The notes: generated by a model not told the origin, from the letters alone. Counted from the stretch's first letter, positions 29,060-38,743 are shown. The stretch: DNA of 59,138 bases from an uncultured Traorella sp. (GCF_944327115.1 NZ_CALVGS010000081.1:1-59138); one strand, 5' to 3'. Numbers and translations are program-made.

Positions 29060-30214
29060 TTATTTATCATTCATGTAATCAATTGCTAACTGAACAGCTT
29101 TCTTCAATGCTTCTGAAGTAACCGTGGCACCACTGGATACCTCAACACTGTCGATATCGCTCTGACCTTCGATCAAAGAGTTCAGGAAATCAGAACCATC
29201 TGCTGTCAAGACAGCACCTACACCTTCAGATTCCTGATCATCACGAACAGAAATAGCAGTGATCTTCTTATCAGCGTCAAATGTTACATGAGTTTCAATT
29301 TCTCCACCATAACCCTGCGTAACAACTTCAACCGTCGTGTTGCCATCAGCTTCTGTCGCATTCGTTACACCTTCAAATAATTCACCATGAATCGCAAGAT
29401 ATACCATTCTCTGGAAGTCACCCACAAACGCAATCGTAGCACCCGAAATAACATCTCTGTCTTCAATCGGTGTGCTCTGCTGATTCACCGTTCTAAACAT
29501 GTCATAAACATCTTCCAATGTCATATTGTTCGCAAGGATATAGTCAACGATCGCATCGATCTGTTCACCATAGCTTCTTCCGCCATTGTATCCTGCATAA
29601 GACACACGCTGTTCGCCGGCCACAAAAGCACCATCAACAACCAGCTTATCAAATGCAGCCATTAAATCAATGACCAATGTATCACCTGTCAGTTCTTCTA
29701 CACCCGACTCTGCAGCCAAATAAGAATAAGCGGCGATTGCTCTGTCAAGTTCCATCGTACTCTGTGTTGATAAGTCAAAAACAACCAGATCCGCAAAAGT
29801 AGATTCAGGTGTCAAATTGTCCAAAGAAGCTCTTACCATAAACTGAGCACCCGTATCTGTACCCGGATATACGACATATCCGCTTGCCGATAAATTCGTT
29901 AAATTAAGCACGCCATCAACCTCTTCAATAGCGCCATCAGAAACGTTCATTTCATATCCATACAGGTTTTTCTTTGAATATTCGCCTTCCATTCCTTTGT
30001 TACGAATGATATCAAAGTTCAGCTTTGTAATGATACCGTCTGTTGTTTCCCCTTCAAAGATAAACGTATCATTTTTTGGAAGACCTGCTGATGTCGTTCC
30101 TTCCATCTCATATTCAGCAGCGAATTCCTTCACTTCCGGTTCACTTTTCGTACTGCATGCGCCCAATGCAAATACAAGCGTACCGGCCATTAATAAAGAA
30201 AATAACTTTTTCAT
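29060..30214 (-). CDS. FMN-binding-domain lipoprotein
   Basis: 384 residues. The lipobox ALGAC anchors it outside the membrane. The last 90 residues form an FMN-binding domain with the flavinylation motif SSGATVTS at 360-367, where Thr364 would carry FMN covalently (ApbE chemistry). The first 270 residues are a longer partner region with no clear family. The ATG at 30214 has GGAGG upstream. Such lipoproteins take part in extracellular electron transfer (PplA-like) or in flavin-based reduction of external acceptors. No NDH-2 or Rnf genes are near, so the electron donor is unknown. Confidence 0.82.
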   Translation of the reverse strand: MKKLFSLLMAGTLVFALGACSTKSEPEVKEFAAEYEMEGTTSAGLPKNDTFIFEGETTDGIITKLNFDIIRNKGMEGEYSKKNLYGYEMNVSDGAIEEVDGVLNLTNLSASGYVVYPGTDTGAQFMVRASLDNLTPESTFADLVVFDLSTQSTMELDRAIAAYSYLAAESGVEELTGDTLVIDLMAAFDKLVVDGAFVAGEQRVSYAGYNGGRSYGEQIDAIVDYILANNMTLEDVYDMFRTVNQQSTPIEDRDVISGATIAFVGDFQRMVYLAIHGELFEGVTNATEADGNTTVEVVTQGYGGEIETHVTFDADKKITAISVRDDQESEGVGAVLTADGSDFLNSLIEGQSDIDSVEVSSGATVTSEALKKAVQLAIDYMNDK

Positions 30215-30345
30215 ATGTTTTATATACCTCCATGAAAAAAATAACACAGTATCATTACAATGTCAATTTTATCTTTGCATTTTTTATCATCAAGGTAAGG
30301 TTTTTTTAATTAATTTGTACAATTAATCATTTTTTTCACAAATTC

Positions 30346-30780
30346 TTATAAATATTGAAACATTTCACTCGCTAACTCTTCTTCGATATGAATCAATTTT
30401 TTAGCAATCTCCTTAGAATCTTCATCCGCAGCCTCATACTGGTTCAAATAACGGTTCAGCGATTTGATTCCCATATGACAGCCATCAATCATGATATCCG
30501 CAATCGTATGATCTGACTCATCCATGACCAGTCGGGCATTGGTTTTCATCCACGACATCGTTTTTGCCATGACCCCTGCTTCTTTTCCTTCATCCTGATA
30601 TCTATCTAAAGACAGTTCCACTTCATTTTCAAGTTTTATATGCTCTTCTTTACAGTTCATGAGATACTTTTTAAATTTCTCATCTGACACATTATCCAGT
30701 ACCTCATCAATAGAAGCAACGCCCATCTTAATCCCTGCATCACATTCTCTTAAAAGTCTTACAGTATCTTTTTCGATCAT
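30346..30780 (-). CDS. Four-helix (ferritin-like) protein, unknown
   Basis: 144 residues, almost wholly helical, with Glu/His pairs such as EEHIKLENEVE and an acidic C-terminus. The spacing resembles DUF2383/ferritin-like four-helix bundles, but the metal ligands are not a clean match. AAAGGAG precedes the ATG. It stands alone between the FMN-lipoprotein and NUDIX genes. Function unknown. Confidence 0.65.
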   Translation of the reverse strand: MIEKDTVRLLRECDAGIKMGVASIDEVLDNVSDEKFKKYLMNCKEEHIKLENEVELSLDRYQDEGKEAGVMAKTMSWMKTNARLVMDESDHTIADIMIDGCHMGIKSLNRYLNQYEAADEDSKEIAKKLIHIEEELASEMFQYL

Positions 30781-30827
30781 TAGTTTTTCTCCTTTATGGG
30801 ATTAGTATGTGTGCTTCAGCCAAATTA

Positions 30828-31247
30828 TCATAAAGAAAAGCTCCATCCCTGATTTAAAAAACTTTCAGCTTCTATCAATACATCTTTATTATTTTTATAT
30901 TTTAAAACAGCCAAAGCTTCCTTATACGTCAATAAAAGATAGTCAAAATGCTCAAAACCATCCTGATGCGCAGGCAGATGATCTTCAAAGTATCCCAGAT
31001 AATAAGCAACTCTTTTCATGGTGCCATTAGGCAAGCGATACTGAACGCTTTTATAAAAATGAGGAATGATGCTTGGAACCAGCGAAGTTTCTTCCCATGT
31101 TTCCCGTAACGCACATTCTTTTTCTGTTTCACCTTCTTCAATATGACCTTTAGGAAACCCAATTCGTCCTTTTTTATCCTGAATCAGTAAATAATGGCGT
31201 TTTCCATTTATATTTGTATATAAAATAATCCCACAAGATTTTTCCAT
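30828..31247 (-). CDS. NUDIX hydrolase (Ap4A/8-oxo-type)
   Basis: 139 residues with a complete NUDIX box starting at GHIEEGE and ending RETWEETS, the Mg-binding pyrophosphohydrolase motif. The context FPKGHIEEGE resembles diadenosine-tetraphosphate hydrolases. The ATG at 31247 has no Shine-Dalgarno; instead TGTTATACT, an extended -10 box, lies six bases upstream, so the message may be leaderless. A longer frame from 31292 also lacks a site. Substrate not certain. Confidence 0.85.
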   Translation of the reverse strand: MEKSCGIILYTNINGKRHYLLIQDKKGRIGFPKGHIEEGETEKECALRETWEETSLVPSIIPHFYKSVQYRLPNGTMKRVAYYLGYFEDHLPAHQDGFEHFDYLLLTYKEALAVLKYKNNKDVLIEAESFLNQGWSFSL

Positions 31248-31397
31248 ATTTAAAGTATAACACAAAAAACATCTGACATATCTCAATATCATAACAGATT
31301 TTCAAATGTACCAGATTTGAATACTGAACGAATTTAGAAACAATTACATACTCTGATGTATTCAATCATTTAATTTAGGACATACCCTTTTGACATT

Positions 31398-31422
31398 AAA
31401 AAAAACGCCTAAATATAGGCGT
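31398..31422 (-). terminator. Terminator of the tRNA-Ser gene
   Basis: ACGCCTA / TAGGCGT stem with a four-base loop (31405-31422) and a long A-run to its left, giving the U-tract in minus-strand RNA. Lies 13 bases past the tRNA 3-prime end. Confidence 0.85.
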
Positions 31423-31434
31423 ATTTTTAATATT

Positions 31435-31523
31435 TGGCGGAGCGGGTGGGATTCGAACCCACGTGGGCTTGCACCCAAACTGATTTCGAATCAGCCCCGT
31501 TATGACCACTTCGATACCGCTCC
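31435..31523 (-). tRNA. tRNA-Ser (CGA)
   Basis: Minus-strand GGAGCGG ... CCGCTCC acceptor arms pair fully, the long variable arm of a class II tRNA is present (TTGGGTGCAAGCCCA), and the anticodon loop TTCGAAA sets anticodon CGA (codon UCG). The 3-prime CCA is encoded. T-loop GGTTCGAATCC is normal. Confidence 0.95.
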
Positions 31524-31911
31524 ACATATAAATTTAAGACAAAAACGCTTAAATAAGGATACTTTGTTATTAAAATCAGTTTTTAAACAAATCATATCTG
31601 ATTTTCTTAATAACACTATTTGACCATTACTGATTTTACTAGATTTACAAAAAGATGTAAATAGTTTTTTTATCTATCGCTCTGAACCAATCTCACCTTT
31701 TTCACAAAAAAGCTTCTCAAAGCCACATTGGCATCAATCTTTTTATCATTTAACACATAACTCAAAAGTCTTTCTACCATATGCACCACTTTTAAAAATC
31801 TCCTTACCTGATTTTCCACCATCGCTGTCAGGTCACCACCCCAAACAACTTCATTATATCATGAAATTCAAAAGAAAAGAAACGCCTTTGCGCTTCTTAT
31901 ACATTCTTATC
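31524..31911. other. Gap between tRNA-Ser and an XRE gene
   Basis: The only candidate gene is the 50-codon frame at 31670-31822. A TATAAT box near 31853-31858 on the minus strand lies upstream of it. No RNA gene or repeat is seen in the rest. Confidence 0.4.
31670..31822 (-). CDS. Possible 50-residue small protein
   Basis: ATG at 31822 to TAA at 31670 gives a basic, helical peptide (MVENQVRRFLKVVHMVERLL). The frame stays open for ten codons upstream without another ATG. GGGGTGG is about 17 bases before the ATG, too far for a good site. It may be a remnant or chance; no family is recognised. Confidence 0.3.
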   Translation of the reverse strand: MVENQVRRFLKVVHMVERLLSYVLNDKKIDANVALRSFFVKKVRLVQSDR

Positions 31912-32409
31912 TTATTTTTGTCTTCGTAAAGCCTTTATCTTCAAGGCCTGTATTTTTGTGGCATATTTGCTTGTCATCATGACCCCGACAAACAGTGTGC
32001 CAATGGAAAATCCCTGACATACACTGCCAATAAAATGATCTCCCCTATCATTAAAAAGGAGGATCATATAAATCATAGCTGAAATAAAACCTGCGATAAA
32101 TAGCATATGCATACGCCCGGTCAATTTCTTTTTTTCCTCATTACTGTAATCAGCAACCTTTAATACAACTTCTTCCAATTCTTTATCCATTTTGTCATCC
32201 TTCCTTTCACCATCGAATAATTCGCGAAGATCAACATGAAAATAATCTGCCATTTCGATAAGGATATCCAAGTCAGGCAGATTGCTGCCCGTTTCCCATC
32301 TTGAAACCGTTCTGCGAGATACCCCAAATACCTCAGACAGCTGCTCCTGGGTCAATTTTTTTTCTTTACGCAGCTTTTTGATGAAGCCTCCTATTTTCAT
32401 TTGATTCAT
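31912..32409 (-). CDS. XRE-family regulator with two membrane helices
   Basis: 165 residues. The N-terminal HTH (about 5-60) reads GGFIKKLRKEKKLTQEQLSE then VFGVSRRTVSRWETG. A linker follows, then two hydrophobic helices (about 105-150) and a basic end. It should sit in the membrane with its HTH in the cytoplasm. ATG 32409 has AAAGGAG upstream; a longer frame to 32466 does not. Targets unknown. Confidence 0.85.
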   Translation of the reverse strand: MNQMKIGGFIKKLRKEKKLTQEQLSEVFGVSRRTVSRWETGSNLPDLDILIEMADYFHVDLRELFDGERKDDKMDKELEEVVLKVADYSNEEKKKLTGRMHMLFIAGFISAMIYMILLFNDRGDHFIGSVCQGFSIGTLFVGVMMTSKYATKIQALKIKALRRQK

Positions 32410-32502
32410 CTTTCTTTCTCCTTTCGCTTTCAGCTTAGCGTAAATGCTCCCAGATTTACAGGACATAAAACGAGCATTGACAAAATAGACAAAAAATGTC
32501 CA

Positions 32503-32531
32503 AAAAAAGAAAGAAACGCCAAAGCGTTTCT
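32503..32531 (-). terminator. Terminator of the psuK-psuG transcript
   Basis: AGAAACGC / GCGTTTCT stem (32512-32531) with a CAAA loop, A-rich to the left. It lies 10 bases after the psuG stop. Confidence 0.8.
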
Positions 32532-32540
32532 CATTAAATC

Positions 32541-33443
32541 TTATTTACAGAACTCAACAGCAATCTGCGCACCCAAACGGGCATTGTTGTAAACAAGCTG
32601 AATGTTGCTGTCAAGGCTCTTGCCTTCTGTCTTATCCTTAACTGCAGCCAATAGGAACGGCGTCACATCTTTTCCATGAATACCCTTTTCCTTCGCATCA
32701 GCTAAGGCTTCATCAATGACACCATTGATGAAAGATTCTTCCAAGGCATATTCCTTTGGAATAGGATTTGCGATAATCACACCGCCATCCAGACCCATTT
32801 CCCATTTTGCCTTGATCGCATCCGCAATTTCCTTCGGAGAATCCATTTCATAATCCAGCTCAAGTCCTGAATGGATCGAATAGAAACTAGGCAATTCTTT
32901 TGTCTGATAGCCTAATACCGGTACGCCCTGTGTTTCCAGATATTCCAGGGTCAAAGGCAAATCTAAGATAGCTTTTGCACCTGCACATACGACTGCGACA
33001 TCTGTATGAGCCAATTCCTGAAGATCCGCAGAAATATCAAATGTCTGCTGGGCACCGCGGTGGACACCACCAATGCCGCCGGTCACAAAGACCTTGATGC
33101 CTGCCATTGCCGCAACGATCATCGTTGTTGCTACGGTTGTCGCACCCCACTGCTTCTTGGCAACGATTACCGGTAAATCACGACGACTGACTTTCGCAAT
33201 TCCTTTGCGCTTACCAAATTCTTCGATTTCTTCCGGCGTCATACCGGCCACACAAACACCATCGATGATACCGATCGTTGCCGGAACGGCACCATGCTCA
33301 CGAATGATCTTTTCCACGTTCAAAGCCGTTTCCACATTCTGTGGATAAGGCATTCCATGAGAAATGATCGTTGACTCCAATGCCACTACCGGCTGATTGT
33401 TATCCAATGCTTTTTGAACCTCAGGATTCACTTTTAAATACAT
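32541..33443 (-). CDS. psuG: Pseudouridine-5'-phosphate glycosidase
   Basis: 300 residues, normal length. It carries [15 protein letters not shown] at the start, the active-site region with KVSRRDLP, and the signature [23 protein letters not shown]. It splits pseudouridine 5-phosphate into uracil and ribose 5-phosphate. AAAGGAG precedes the ATG. It overlaps psuK by ten bases, so the kinase product is handed straight on. No PsuT-type transporter is next door. Confidence 0.95.
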   Translation of the reverse strand: MYLKVNPEVQKALDNNQPVVALESTIISHGMPYPQNVETALNVEKIIREHGAVPATIGIIDGVCVAGMTPEEIEEFGKRKGIAKVSRRDLPVIVAKKQWGATTVATTMIVAAMAGIKVFVTGGIGGVHRGAQQTFDISADLQELAHTDVAVVCAGAKAILDLPLTLEYLETQGVPVLGYQTKELPSFYSIHSGLELDYEMDSPKEIADAIKAKWEMGLDGGVIIANPIPKEYALEESFINGVIDEALADAKEKGIHGKDVTPFLLAAVKDKTEGKSLDSNIQLVYNNARLGAQIAVEFCK

Positions 33444-34381
33444 AACTTCTTCTCCTTTACATTAAATGTCAGCTTTTTCTTACGCTGATCAACAACATCC
33501 ACACTCAATCTTCTGCACACGCTTTGATCAGATTCGATCGTTACAACGCTGCAGCTCTGCGCAAACATCATCTTATCAATAAAACTATAATTCATAAGGG
33601 TCGCCGCTATGATACCACCCATAAAAGAATCGCCCGCACCCGTCGCATTCGCAACGGCAATATCCTCAGTCGAGCATAAAACTGCCTGATCTTTTGTAAA
33701 TCCCATCACGCCAGCTTTTCCAAGCGATATATAGATCTCATCAATTCCACAAGAAAGAAAATATTTTCCCATCTCATTCACGGATTCCTCGCCTGTATAT
33801 TTAATGCCGCTAAGCTTCTCGGCCTCATAAACATTTGGCTTGAACGTATGGATATATCCCAACAGGCCCTCCAGCTTTTGCACCTTTTCACTGGATATCG
33901 GATCTACAAAGATATCACAAGGAGCGTTTTTCATCATATACGCAATCAATTCTTTATCCAGATTCGTATCAACAACCAAAATATCGTCTTTCTTGATTTT
34001 CTTAAAAACCTTATCGATATGCTGCTGATCCAGATAACGCAAAATATCCATATCATTGATTGCCACGCTCATATCGCCCGTTTCATCCAAAACAGCAAGA
34101 TAGGTAGAGGTCCTTTCATTTTCAACGATCCTGCAATCGCTCAGATCCATCCCGCATGCTTCGCAGTAACGAATACAGTTCAATCCGTTATAATCATTGC
34201 CAAAGACACTGACAAAATGAACCTTGACGCCCAAGCGTGCTGCATTTTCCGCAATATTGCGGCCAACACCTCCATAGCTTTGAACAACCTTTCCGATATT
34301 GGAATCAAAAGGAATGAGAGCATGATCGCTTCTTCCGATGATATCAATATTGGCACCGCCAATCACATAAGCTTCCCGCAT
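33434..34381 (-). CDS. psuK: Pseudouridine kinase (PfkB family)
   Basis: 315-residue ribokinase-like sugar kinase. It has the N-terminal GGANIDIIG, the GG hinge [16 protein letters not shown] and the catalytic GAGDSFMGG with the anion-hole Asp. Neighbouring psuG identifies the substrate as pseudouridine. The Shine-Dalgarno is poor; the start lies one base after the stop of the lipoprotein gene, so translation may depend on reinitiation. Confidence 0.92.
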   Translation of the reverse strand: MREAYVIGGANIDIIGRSDHALIPFDSNIGKVVQSYGGVGRNIAENAARLGVKVHFVSVFGNDYNGLNCIRYCEACGMDLSDCRIVENERTSTYLAVLDETGDMSVAINDMDILRYLDQQHIDKVFKKIKKDDILVVDTNLDKELIAYMMKNAPCDIFVDPISSEKVQKLEGLLGYIHTFKPNVYEAEKLSGIKYTGEESVNEMGKYFLSCGIDEIYISLGKAGVMGFTKDQAVLCSTEDIAVANATGAGDSFMGGIIAATLMNYSFIDKMMFAQSCSVVTIESDQSVCRRLSVDVVDQRKKKLTFNVKEKKLCI

Positions 34382-34382
34382 A

Positions 34383-34973
34383 CTAGCTTACCGCAATGAC
34401 CATGGCCTTCCCATTGTAAACAAGACAGGTCATCGTCAGCTTTGTCTTCAGCTCATCACTGCTGATGCTTGTATCCGCATATTCCACGCTCATCTCATAC
34501 TCATAACCATCATAGGTTTCATCAAGATAGCTGACTTCTTTGGCCGTTTTACTGTCAACAATAACATTGACGACCTCCGGCAAAGCATCTTCCCCCTGCT
34601 CTGTTACGATAGAATCATAATTTCGATAAAAATGCTGCTGTGCAAAAGAAGTAAATTCTTCAACACGATTTTGCGGCAGATAAGCCAATCCGCCGATATC
34701 CGTACTATCTTCCTTATTTTTCAATGTGAAAAAATCATAGACAAAGCAGACAGCAACATCCTCGCTGAGCTGATCCATATCATTGGCCCGGATGTCCTCA
34801 GCAAGCCGGTTAAATACCTTGGCATAGGCATTAGAAGGATTTTTCGGATCCGCATAGATGTCATTGCTGACGATGCTGATTTTTTCTTCTTCGACCGGCT
34901 CCGGCTCTTCCTGCTGCCGGCAGCCACATAGCAATAAGGCTGAACAGCACAATACTTTTAACAATCGCTTCAT
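34383..34973 (-). CDS. Lipoprotein of unknown function upstream of psuK
   Basis: 196 residues. Lipobox LLLCGC gives a lipid-anchored Cys near residue 18, followed by a Glu/Pro-rich spacer and an extracellular domain with no recognised family. GAGGAG precedes the ATG. Co-transcription with psuK and psuG is likely from the one-base gap. A part in uptake of nucleoside fragments is possible but unsupported. Confidence 0.75.
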   Translation of the reverse strand: MKRLLKVLCCSALLLCGCRQQEEPEPVEEEKISIVSNDIYADPKNPSNAYAKVFNRLAEDIRANDMDQLSEDVAVCFVYDFFTLKNKEDSTDIGGLAYLPQNRVEEFTSFAQQHFYRNYDSIVTEQGEDALPEVVNVIVDSKTAKEVSYLDETYDGYEYEMSVEYADTSISSDELKTKLTMTCLVYNGKAMVIAVS

Positions 34974-35019
34974 AATAATCTCCTCAACTCTTAGATTATA
35001 ACAACGTGCTCCATCATTT

Positions 35020-35772
35020 TCAATTGCTTTTTACTTTATTTAACAGCTGATGGATGCTGGTATTGATGAACATCGGTTCACAATTCAATATTTTACTTGC
35101 TTCCTTGATGATGTCATAATATTTTTCAAGCGTAAACAACATCTGATCACCGCAGGTCGTGATGATCGCAAATTCATCATTTCCGCGGTCTACCACTTCA
35201 AGGATCTTCATCATCTGAATAAATTTTAAGCTCGGTACATGGATCTGATTATTCTTCTGTGCAGGGAATACCCCAATGCTGACATATCTGTCTTCCGTGA
35301 TCTTTTCATACACGATCTTGACCTCATAATCATCACGGATCATCCCATTCAAGGAAACCTGCAATTCATTTTTCTGCTGGGGTGTCAGACATTTTCCCTT
35401 AAAACGGCTGATCATAAAAAAATCATTTATATAATGATCGATACATTCACTATGATAAACACCCTGGATCATCTGATTCATCAACAGTGACAATGTTTCA
35501 TTCTGGGCATGAATATATCTTCTTCCCGGATTAACGACCATGACAGCTTCCCCTTCCAGCTTCTCATTTAAAAGATGGTAAACGATGCCCTTTTCTTCTT
35601 TCAGCTTCAACACTTCGCACTGATTGATAAAGCCATGGTCAGGATGGTGCTCATCAACATAAAAAATCGTATTGTCAAACGAATGCCAGAAAAAACCCTT
35701 CTCCTCGATCACTTCTTTTACATTTGTTTTTAATTCACAACACCTAAAATCATCATAATACTTATTTTTCAT
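35020..35772 (-). CDS. AlaX-like protein (alanyl-tRNA editing fold) with altered metal site
   Basis: 250 residues. Residues about 15-95 follow the layout of AlaX and the AlaRS editing domain: a strand with FYVDEHHPDHGFINQCEV, EGEAVMVVNPGRRYIHAQNETLSLL where AlaX has RRxxHMxxHTAxHLLS, and later ITTCGDQML near the CxxxH position. The HxxxH pair reads HAQNE, so one zinc His is replaced and editing activity is doubtful. The C-terminal part is longer than in AlaX-S. GAGGTG precedes the ATG at 35772. The assignment rests on pattern only. Confidence 0.5.
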   Translation of the reverse strand: MKNKYYDDFRCCELKTNVKEVIEEKGFFWHSFDNTIFYVDEHHPDHGFINQCEVLKLKEEKGIVYHLLNEKLEGEAVMVVNPGRRYIHAQNETLSLLMNQMIQGVYHSECIDHYINDFFMISRFKGKCLTPQQKNELQVSLNGMIRDDYEVKIVYEKITEDRYVSIGVFPAQKNNQIHVPSLKFIQMMKILEVVDRGNDEFAIITTCGDQMLFTLEKYYDIIKEASKILNCEPMFINTSIHQLLNKVKSN

Positions 35773-35885
35773 CAAAACACCTCGCTTTTCTCTATTATAC
35801 CATATTTCAAAGACAAAAATTTGTGAAAGTATGGGTTTCAAAGCTTTAAAAATATGTTATGATAATCAGGATTGGAAGTGAATAT

Positions 35886-36761
35886 ATGAATCAGCAAGCA
35901 TCACAGTGGAAGGATTATGAATGTATCGATACCGGAAACGGCGAAAAACTGGAAAGATGGAAAGATGTCATCCTGCGCCGGCCGGATCCTCAAGCAATCT
36001 GGCCGATTGAAAATGAAGATGAGCTTTGGCTTCATCCCCATGCCCATTATCATCGCTCAAAATCCGGAGGAGGAAGCTGGGAATTCCTCAAACCTTTAAA
36101 AAATGAATGGAAAATCAGCTATAAACATCTGACCTTCAAGGTTTCGCCTACCGGCTTCAAGCATACAGGGCTTTTCCCGGAACAGGCCGCAAACTGGGAT
36201 TTCATGATGGATAAGATCCGGCATGCCAGCCGCGATATCCGTGTCTTAAATCTTTTTGCCTATACAGGGGGAGCCACAATGGCCTGTGCCAGCGCCAATG
36301 CATGCGAAGTCGTCCATGTCGACGCCTCAAAAGGAATGGTCAGCTGGGCCAAGGAAAACATGGTCCTATCTCATCTGGAAAACAAAAAGATCCGTTTCAT
36401 CGTTGATGATGTGATCAAGTTTGTGGAAAGAGAAAAGCGAAGAGGACGGAAATATCATGCCATCATCATGGACCCGCCAAGCTATGGAAGAGGGCCGAAT
36501 GGTGAGATATGGAAAATTGAAGACCAGCTCTATCCCTTGATCATCAAATGTATGGATATTCTCGATGATGACCCTCTCTTTTTCCTTGTCAATTCTTATA
36601 CGACCGGTTTCTCTTCAACCGTGTTATACAATATCCTTCATTCCACTTTATTAAAGAAATACCCAAAAGGATTCATCGAAGCAGGTGAAAACGGATTACC
36701 GATCACCCGTACCCAAACGATCCTCCCTTGTGGTATTTATGGAAGATGGGTTTCCAAATAA
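35886..36761 (+). CDS. Class I SAM-dependent methyltransferase (RlmI-like)
   Basis: 291 residues. A short N-terminal part with HYHRSKSGGGSWEFLKPL leads to a Rossmann methyltransferase: VLNLFAYTGGATMACA for SAM, VHVDASKGMV, and catalytic-type MDPPSYGRGPNGE near residue 200. The fold and motifs resemble rRNA base methyltransferases (RlmI/RlmK), but the PUA domain of RlmI is missing. The ATG at 35886 has GGAAGTG before it, a weak site. It is the only plus-strand gene in the region. Probably modifies rRNA. Confidence 0.85.
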   Translation: MNQQASQWKDYECIDTGNGEKLERWKDVILRRPDPQAIWPIENEDELWLHPHAHYHRSKSGGGSWEFLKPLKNEWKISYKHLTFKVSPTGFKHTGLFPEQAANWDFMMDKIRHASRDIRVLNLFAYTGGATMACASANACEVVHVDASKGMVSWAKENMVLSHLENKKIRFIVDDVIKFVEREKRRGRKYHAIIMDPPSYGRGPNGEIWKIEDQLYPLIIKCMDILDDDPLFFLVNSYTTGFSSTVLYNILHSTLLKKYPKGFIEAGENGLPITRTQTILPCGIYGRWVSK

Positions 36762-36784
36762 GCAGGACATCTGCTTATTTTTTT
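36756..36784 (+). terminator. Terminator of the methyltransferase gene
   Basis: AAATAAGCAG / CTGCTTATTT stem (36756-36780) with GACAT loop and seven or more T after it. It overlaps the stop codon region. Confidence 0.88.
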
Positions 36785-36821
36785 ATATAAAAAGCCAGTT
36801 TTCCAACTGACCCTCATTCAT

Positions 36822-37235
36822 TTATTCCATTATTTCTTCGATTTGCTGATCAAGGCTATCATGATAACTGTCAAAAGAAACCATATTCATCAAAATAAGC
36901 AATAAATTCAAAACGATGAATACCGCAATAACACCTGCAACAGCTTTAAGAATCATTTTTGAACGTCTGTTTCTAACTGCCATCTGTTCATTGATACGTA
37001 CAAGCTGTTCAGTTAATGCATCCCCCTTTTCTTCATCTTCTATTTTTTCACCTAATAAATCACTGACATTTACTTCGAATATTTCTGCCAATCGAATAAG
37101 CATATCCGAATCCGGTACCGAAAGTCCTTTCTCCCATTTCGATATCGTCTGTCGGACAACATGTAAACGAATGGCTAATTCCTCTTGAGATAATCCTTTT
37201 TGTTTACGGATCGTCTTTAAATTTTCACTCAGCAT
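36822..37235 (-). CDS. XRE-family regulator with one membrane helix
   Basis: 137 residues. HTH at 1-60 (LKTIRKQKGLSQEELAIRLH then VVRQTISKWEKG), a charged linker, one strong membrane helix (about 95-118) and an acidic tail. AAGGAGG precedes the ATG at 37235; the longer frame has no such site. An inverted repeat at 37277-37294 lies 42 bases upstream and may be its operator. Confidence 0.85.
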   Translation of the reverse strand: MLSENLKTIRKQKGLSQEELAIRLHVVRQTISKWEKGLSVPDSDMLIRLAEIFEVNVSDLLGEKIEDEEKGDALTEQLVRINEQMAVRNRRSKMILKAVAGVIAVFIVLNLLLILMNMVSFDSYHDSLDQQIEEIME

Positions 37236-37276
37236 AAATCTTCCTCCTTTTCGAAGTGATTTTACACAAAATATGA

Positions 37277-37294
37277 GCGTTGCACAAGCAACGC
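37277..37294. promoter_or_regulatory. Inverted repeat between phoU and the XRE gene
   Basis: GCGTTGC-ACAA-GCAACGC, a perfect 7-4-7 palindrome. It could be a binding site for the XRE protein next to it or part of a second terminator for the pst operon; no long T-run is attached, which favours a binding site. Confidence 0.4.
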
Positions 37295-37302
37295 AGATAA
37301 AC

Positions 37303-37331
37303 ATAAAAAAACTTCATGTTTCCACGAAGTT
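37303..37331 (-). terminator. Terminator of the pst-phoU operon
   Basis: On the minus strand AACTTCGTG-GAAA-CATGAAGTT (37310-37331), nine pairs closed by a GNRA-like tetraloop, then seven T. It overlaps the phoU stop. Confidence 0.85.
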
Positions 37332-37992
37332 ATTCTGCAGATTTGATATCAATCTTTTTATGTTTCCCGGTGATAGAATATTCGACCCATTCCGCAATAT
37401 TGGTCGCATGATCACCGATTCTTTCCAGATACTTGGCGATCATCAGAATATCCAGATAATCTCTTCCTGATTTCGGATCTTCTCTGACTGCATCGATCAG
37501 GTCATCTTTTACTTTTTCAAAATAGTTATCGACTTCATCATCATCTTTCATGACGGAAAGTGCCATCTCTAAATCTGAATTGACAAATGATTCAACACTT
37601 TTGGATACCATGCTGATCGTATTCTTAGCCATCGCAATAATATGCTTTTCTACTTTTTCATCTTTTGTAATGTCCACCGGTGACATCAATGAGATATCAT
37701 ATGCCTGATCACCGATCCTCTCCATATCACTGATCATCTTCAGGGCACTTGATACCTGTCTTAAATCACTGGCAACCGGCTGCTGACGAAGCAACAGTTT
37801 CATGCACAACTGTTCGATCGTACGTTCTTTCTGATTGATCTCATTTTCAATTTCTGTGACCTTTTCTTTTATTTCATCACTTGGATTTTTTAGGGAGCTG
37901 ACAGCATAGGTGATCCCGCCTTTACATAGATCCCCCATCAAAATCAGTTCATCATTGAGTTCTTTTAACTGTTCATTATATCGATTTCTCAT
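37330..37992 (-). CDS. phoU: Phosphate transport regulator PhoU
   Basis: 220 residues, two three-helix PhoU repeats, with metal-binding motifs ERIGDQAYDI and ERIGDHATNI. It senses Pst activity and restrains phosphate uptake. It begins one base after the pstB stop; AGGAAGG precedes the ATG at about ten bases. No PhoPR two-component genes are in this window. Confidence 0.95.
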   Translation of the reverse strand: MRNRYNEQLKELNDELILMGDLCKGGITYAVSSLKNPSDEIKEKVTEIENEINQKERTIEQLCMKLLLRQQPVASDLRQVSSALKMISDMERIGDQAYDISLMSPVDITKDEKVEKHIIAMAKNTISMVSKSVESFVNSDLEMALSVMKDDDEVDNYFEKVKDDLIDAVREDPKSGRDYLDILMIAKYLERIGDHATNIAEWVEYSITGKHKKIDIKSAE

Positions 37993-37993
37993 A

Positions 37994-38743
37994 TTAACCA
38001 AACCTTCCTGTAATGTAATCTTCTGTTTTCTTGTTGTCCGGCATCGAGAACAGCTTATCCGTCTTATTGTACTCGATAAGATCACCCAATAAGAAGAAAG
38101 CGGTCATATCTGAAATACGGGCTGCCTGCTGCATGTTATGCGTCACGATGATGATCGTATATTTCTTTTTCAATTCTAAGACAAGATCTTCGATCTTTGA
38201 AGTAGATATCGGATCCAGCGCACTGGTAGGCTCATCCATCAGCAATACTTCAGGATCAACGGCCAGCGCTCTGGCAATACATAAACGCTGCTGCTGACCT
38301 CCTGAAAGACCCAACGCACTTTTGTGCAGGCGATCCTTGACCTCATCCCATAAGGCAGCACCCTTCAAAGCTCTTTCAACGATCTTATCTAATTCCTTCT
38401 TATCTTTGACACCATGTGTCTTAGGCCCGAAAGCAATATTATCATAAACGCTCATCGGGAATGGATTTGGTTTTTGGAAAACCATCCCAACACGTTTACG
38501 CAACTGATTCACATCTATTTTTGAATTGATATCAACGCCATCCAGAGTGATCTCACCTGTGATGCGGCAACCCTCTACCAGATCATTCATACGATTCAAA
38601 CACTTTAAAAAAGTAGATTTACCGCAGCCGCTAGGACCAATGAATGCTGTTACCTGATTGGCTTCAATATCCATATTGATATTTTTTAACGCCTGAAAAT
38701 CCCCATACCAGAGATCCAGATTCTTAACACTAATTTTGCTCAT
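37994..38743 (-). CDS. pstB: Phosphate ABC transporter ATPase PstB
   Basis: 249 residues, full length: Walker [11 protein letters not shown]-loop, signature [16 protein letters not shown], Walker [13 protein letters not shown] and the switch His ([13 protein letters not shown]). GGAGG precedes the ATG. Overlaps pstA by 14 bases. Confidence 0.97.
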   Translation of the reverse strand: MSKISVKNLDLWYGDFQALKNINMDIEANQVTAFIGPSGCGKSTFLKCLNRMNDLVEGCRITGEITLDGVDINSKIDVNQLRKRVGMVFQKPNPFPMSVYDNIAFGPKTHGVKDKKELDKIVERALKGAALWDEVKDRLHKSALGLSGGQQQRLCIARALAVDPEVLLMDEPTSALDPISTSKIEDLVLELKKKYTIIIVTHNMQQAARISDMTAFFLLGDLIEYNKTDKLFSMPDNKKTEDYITGRFG

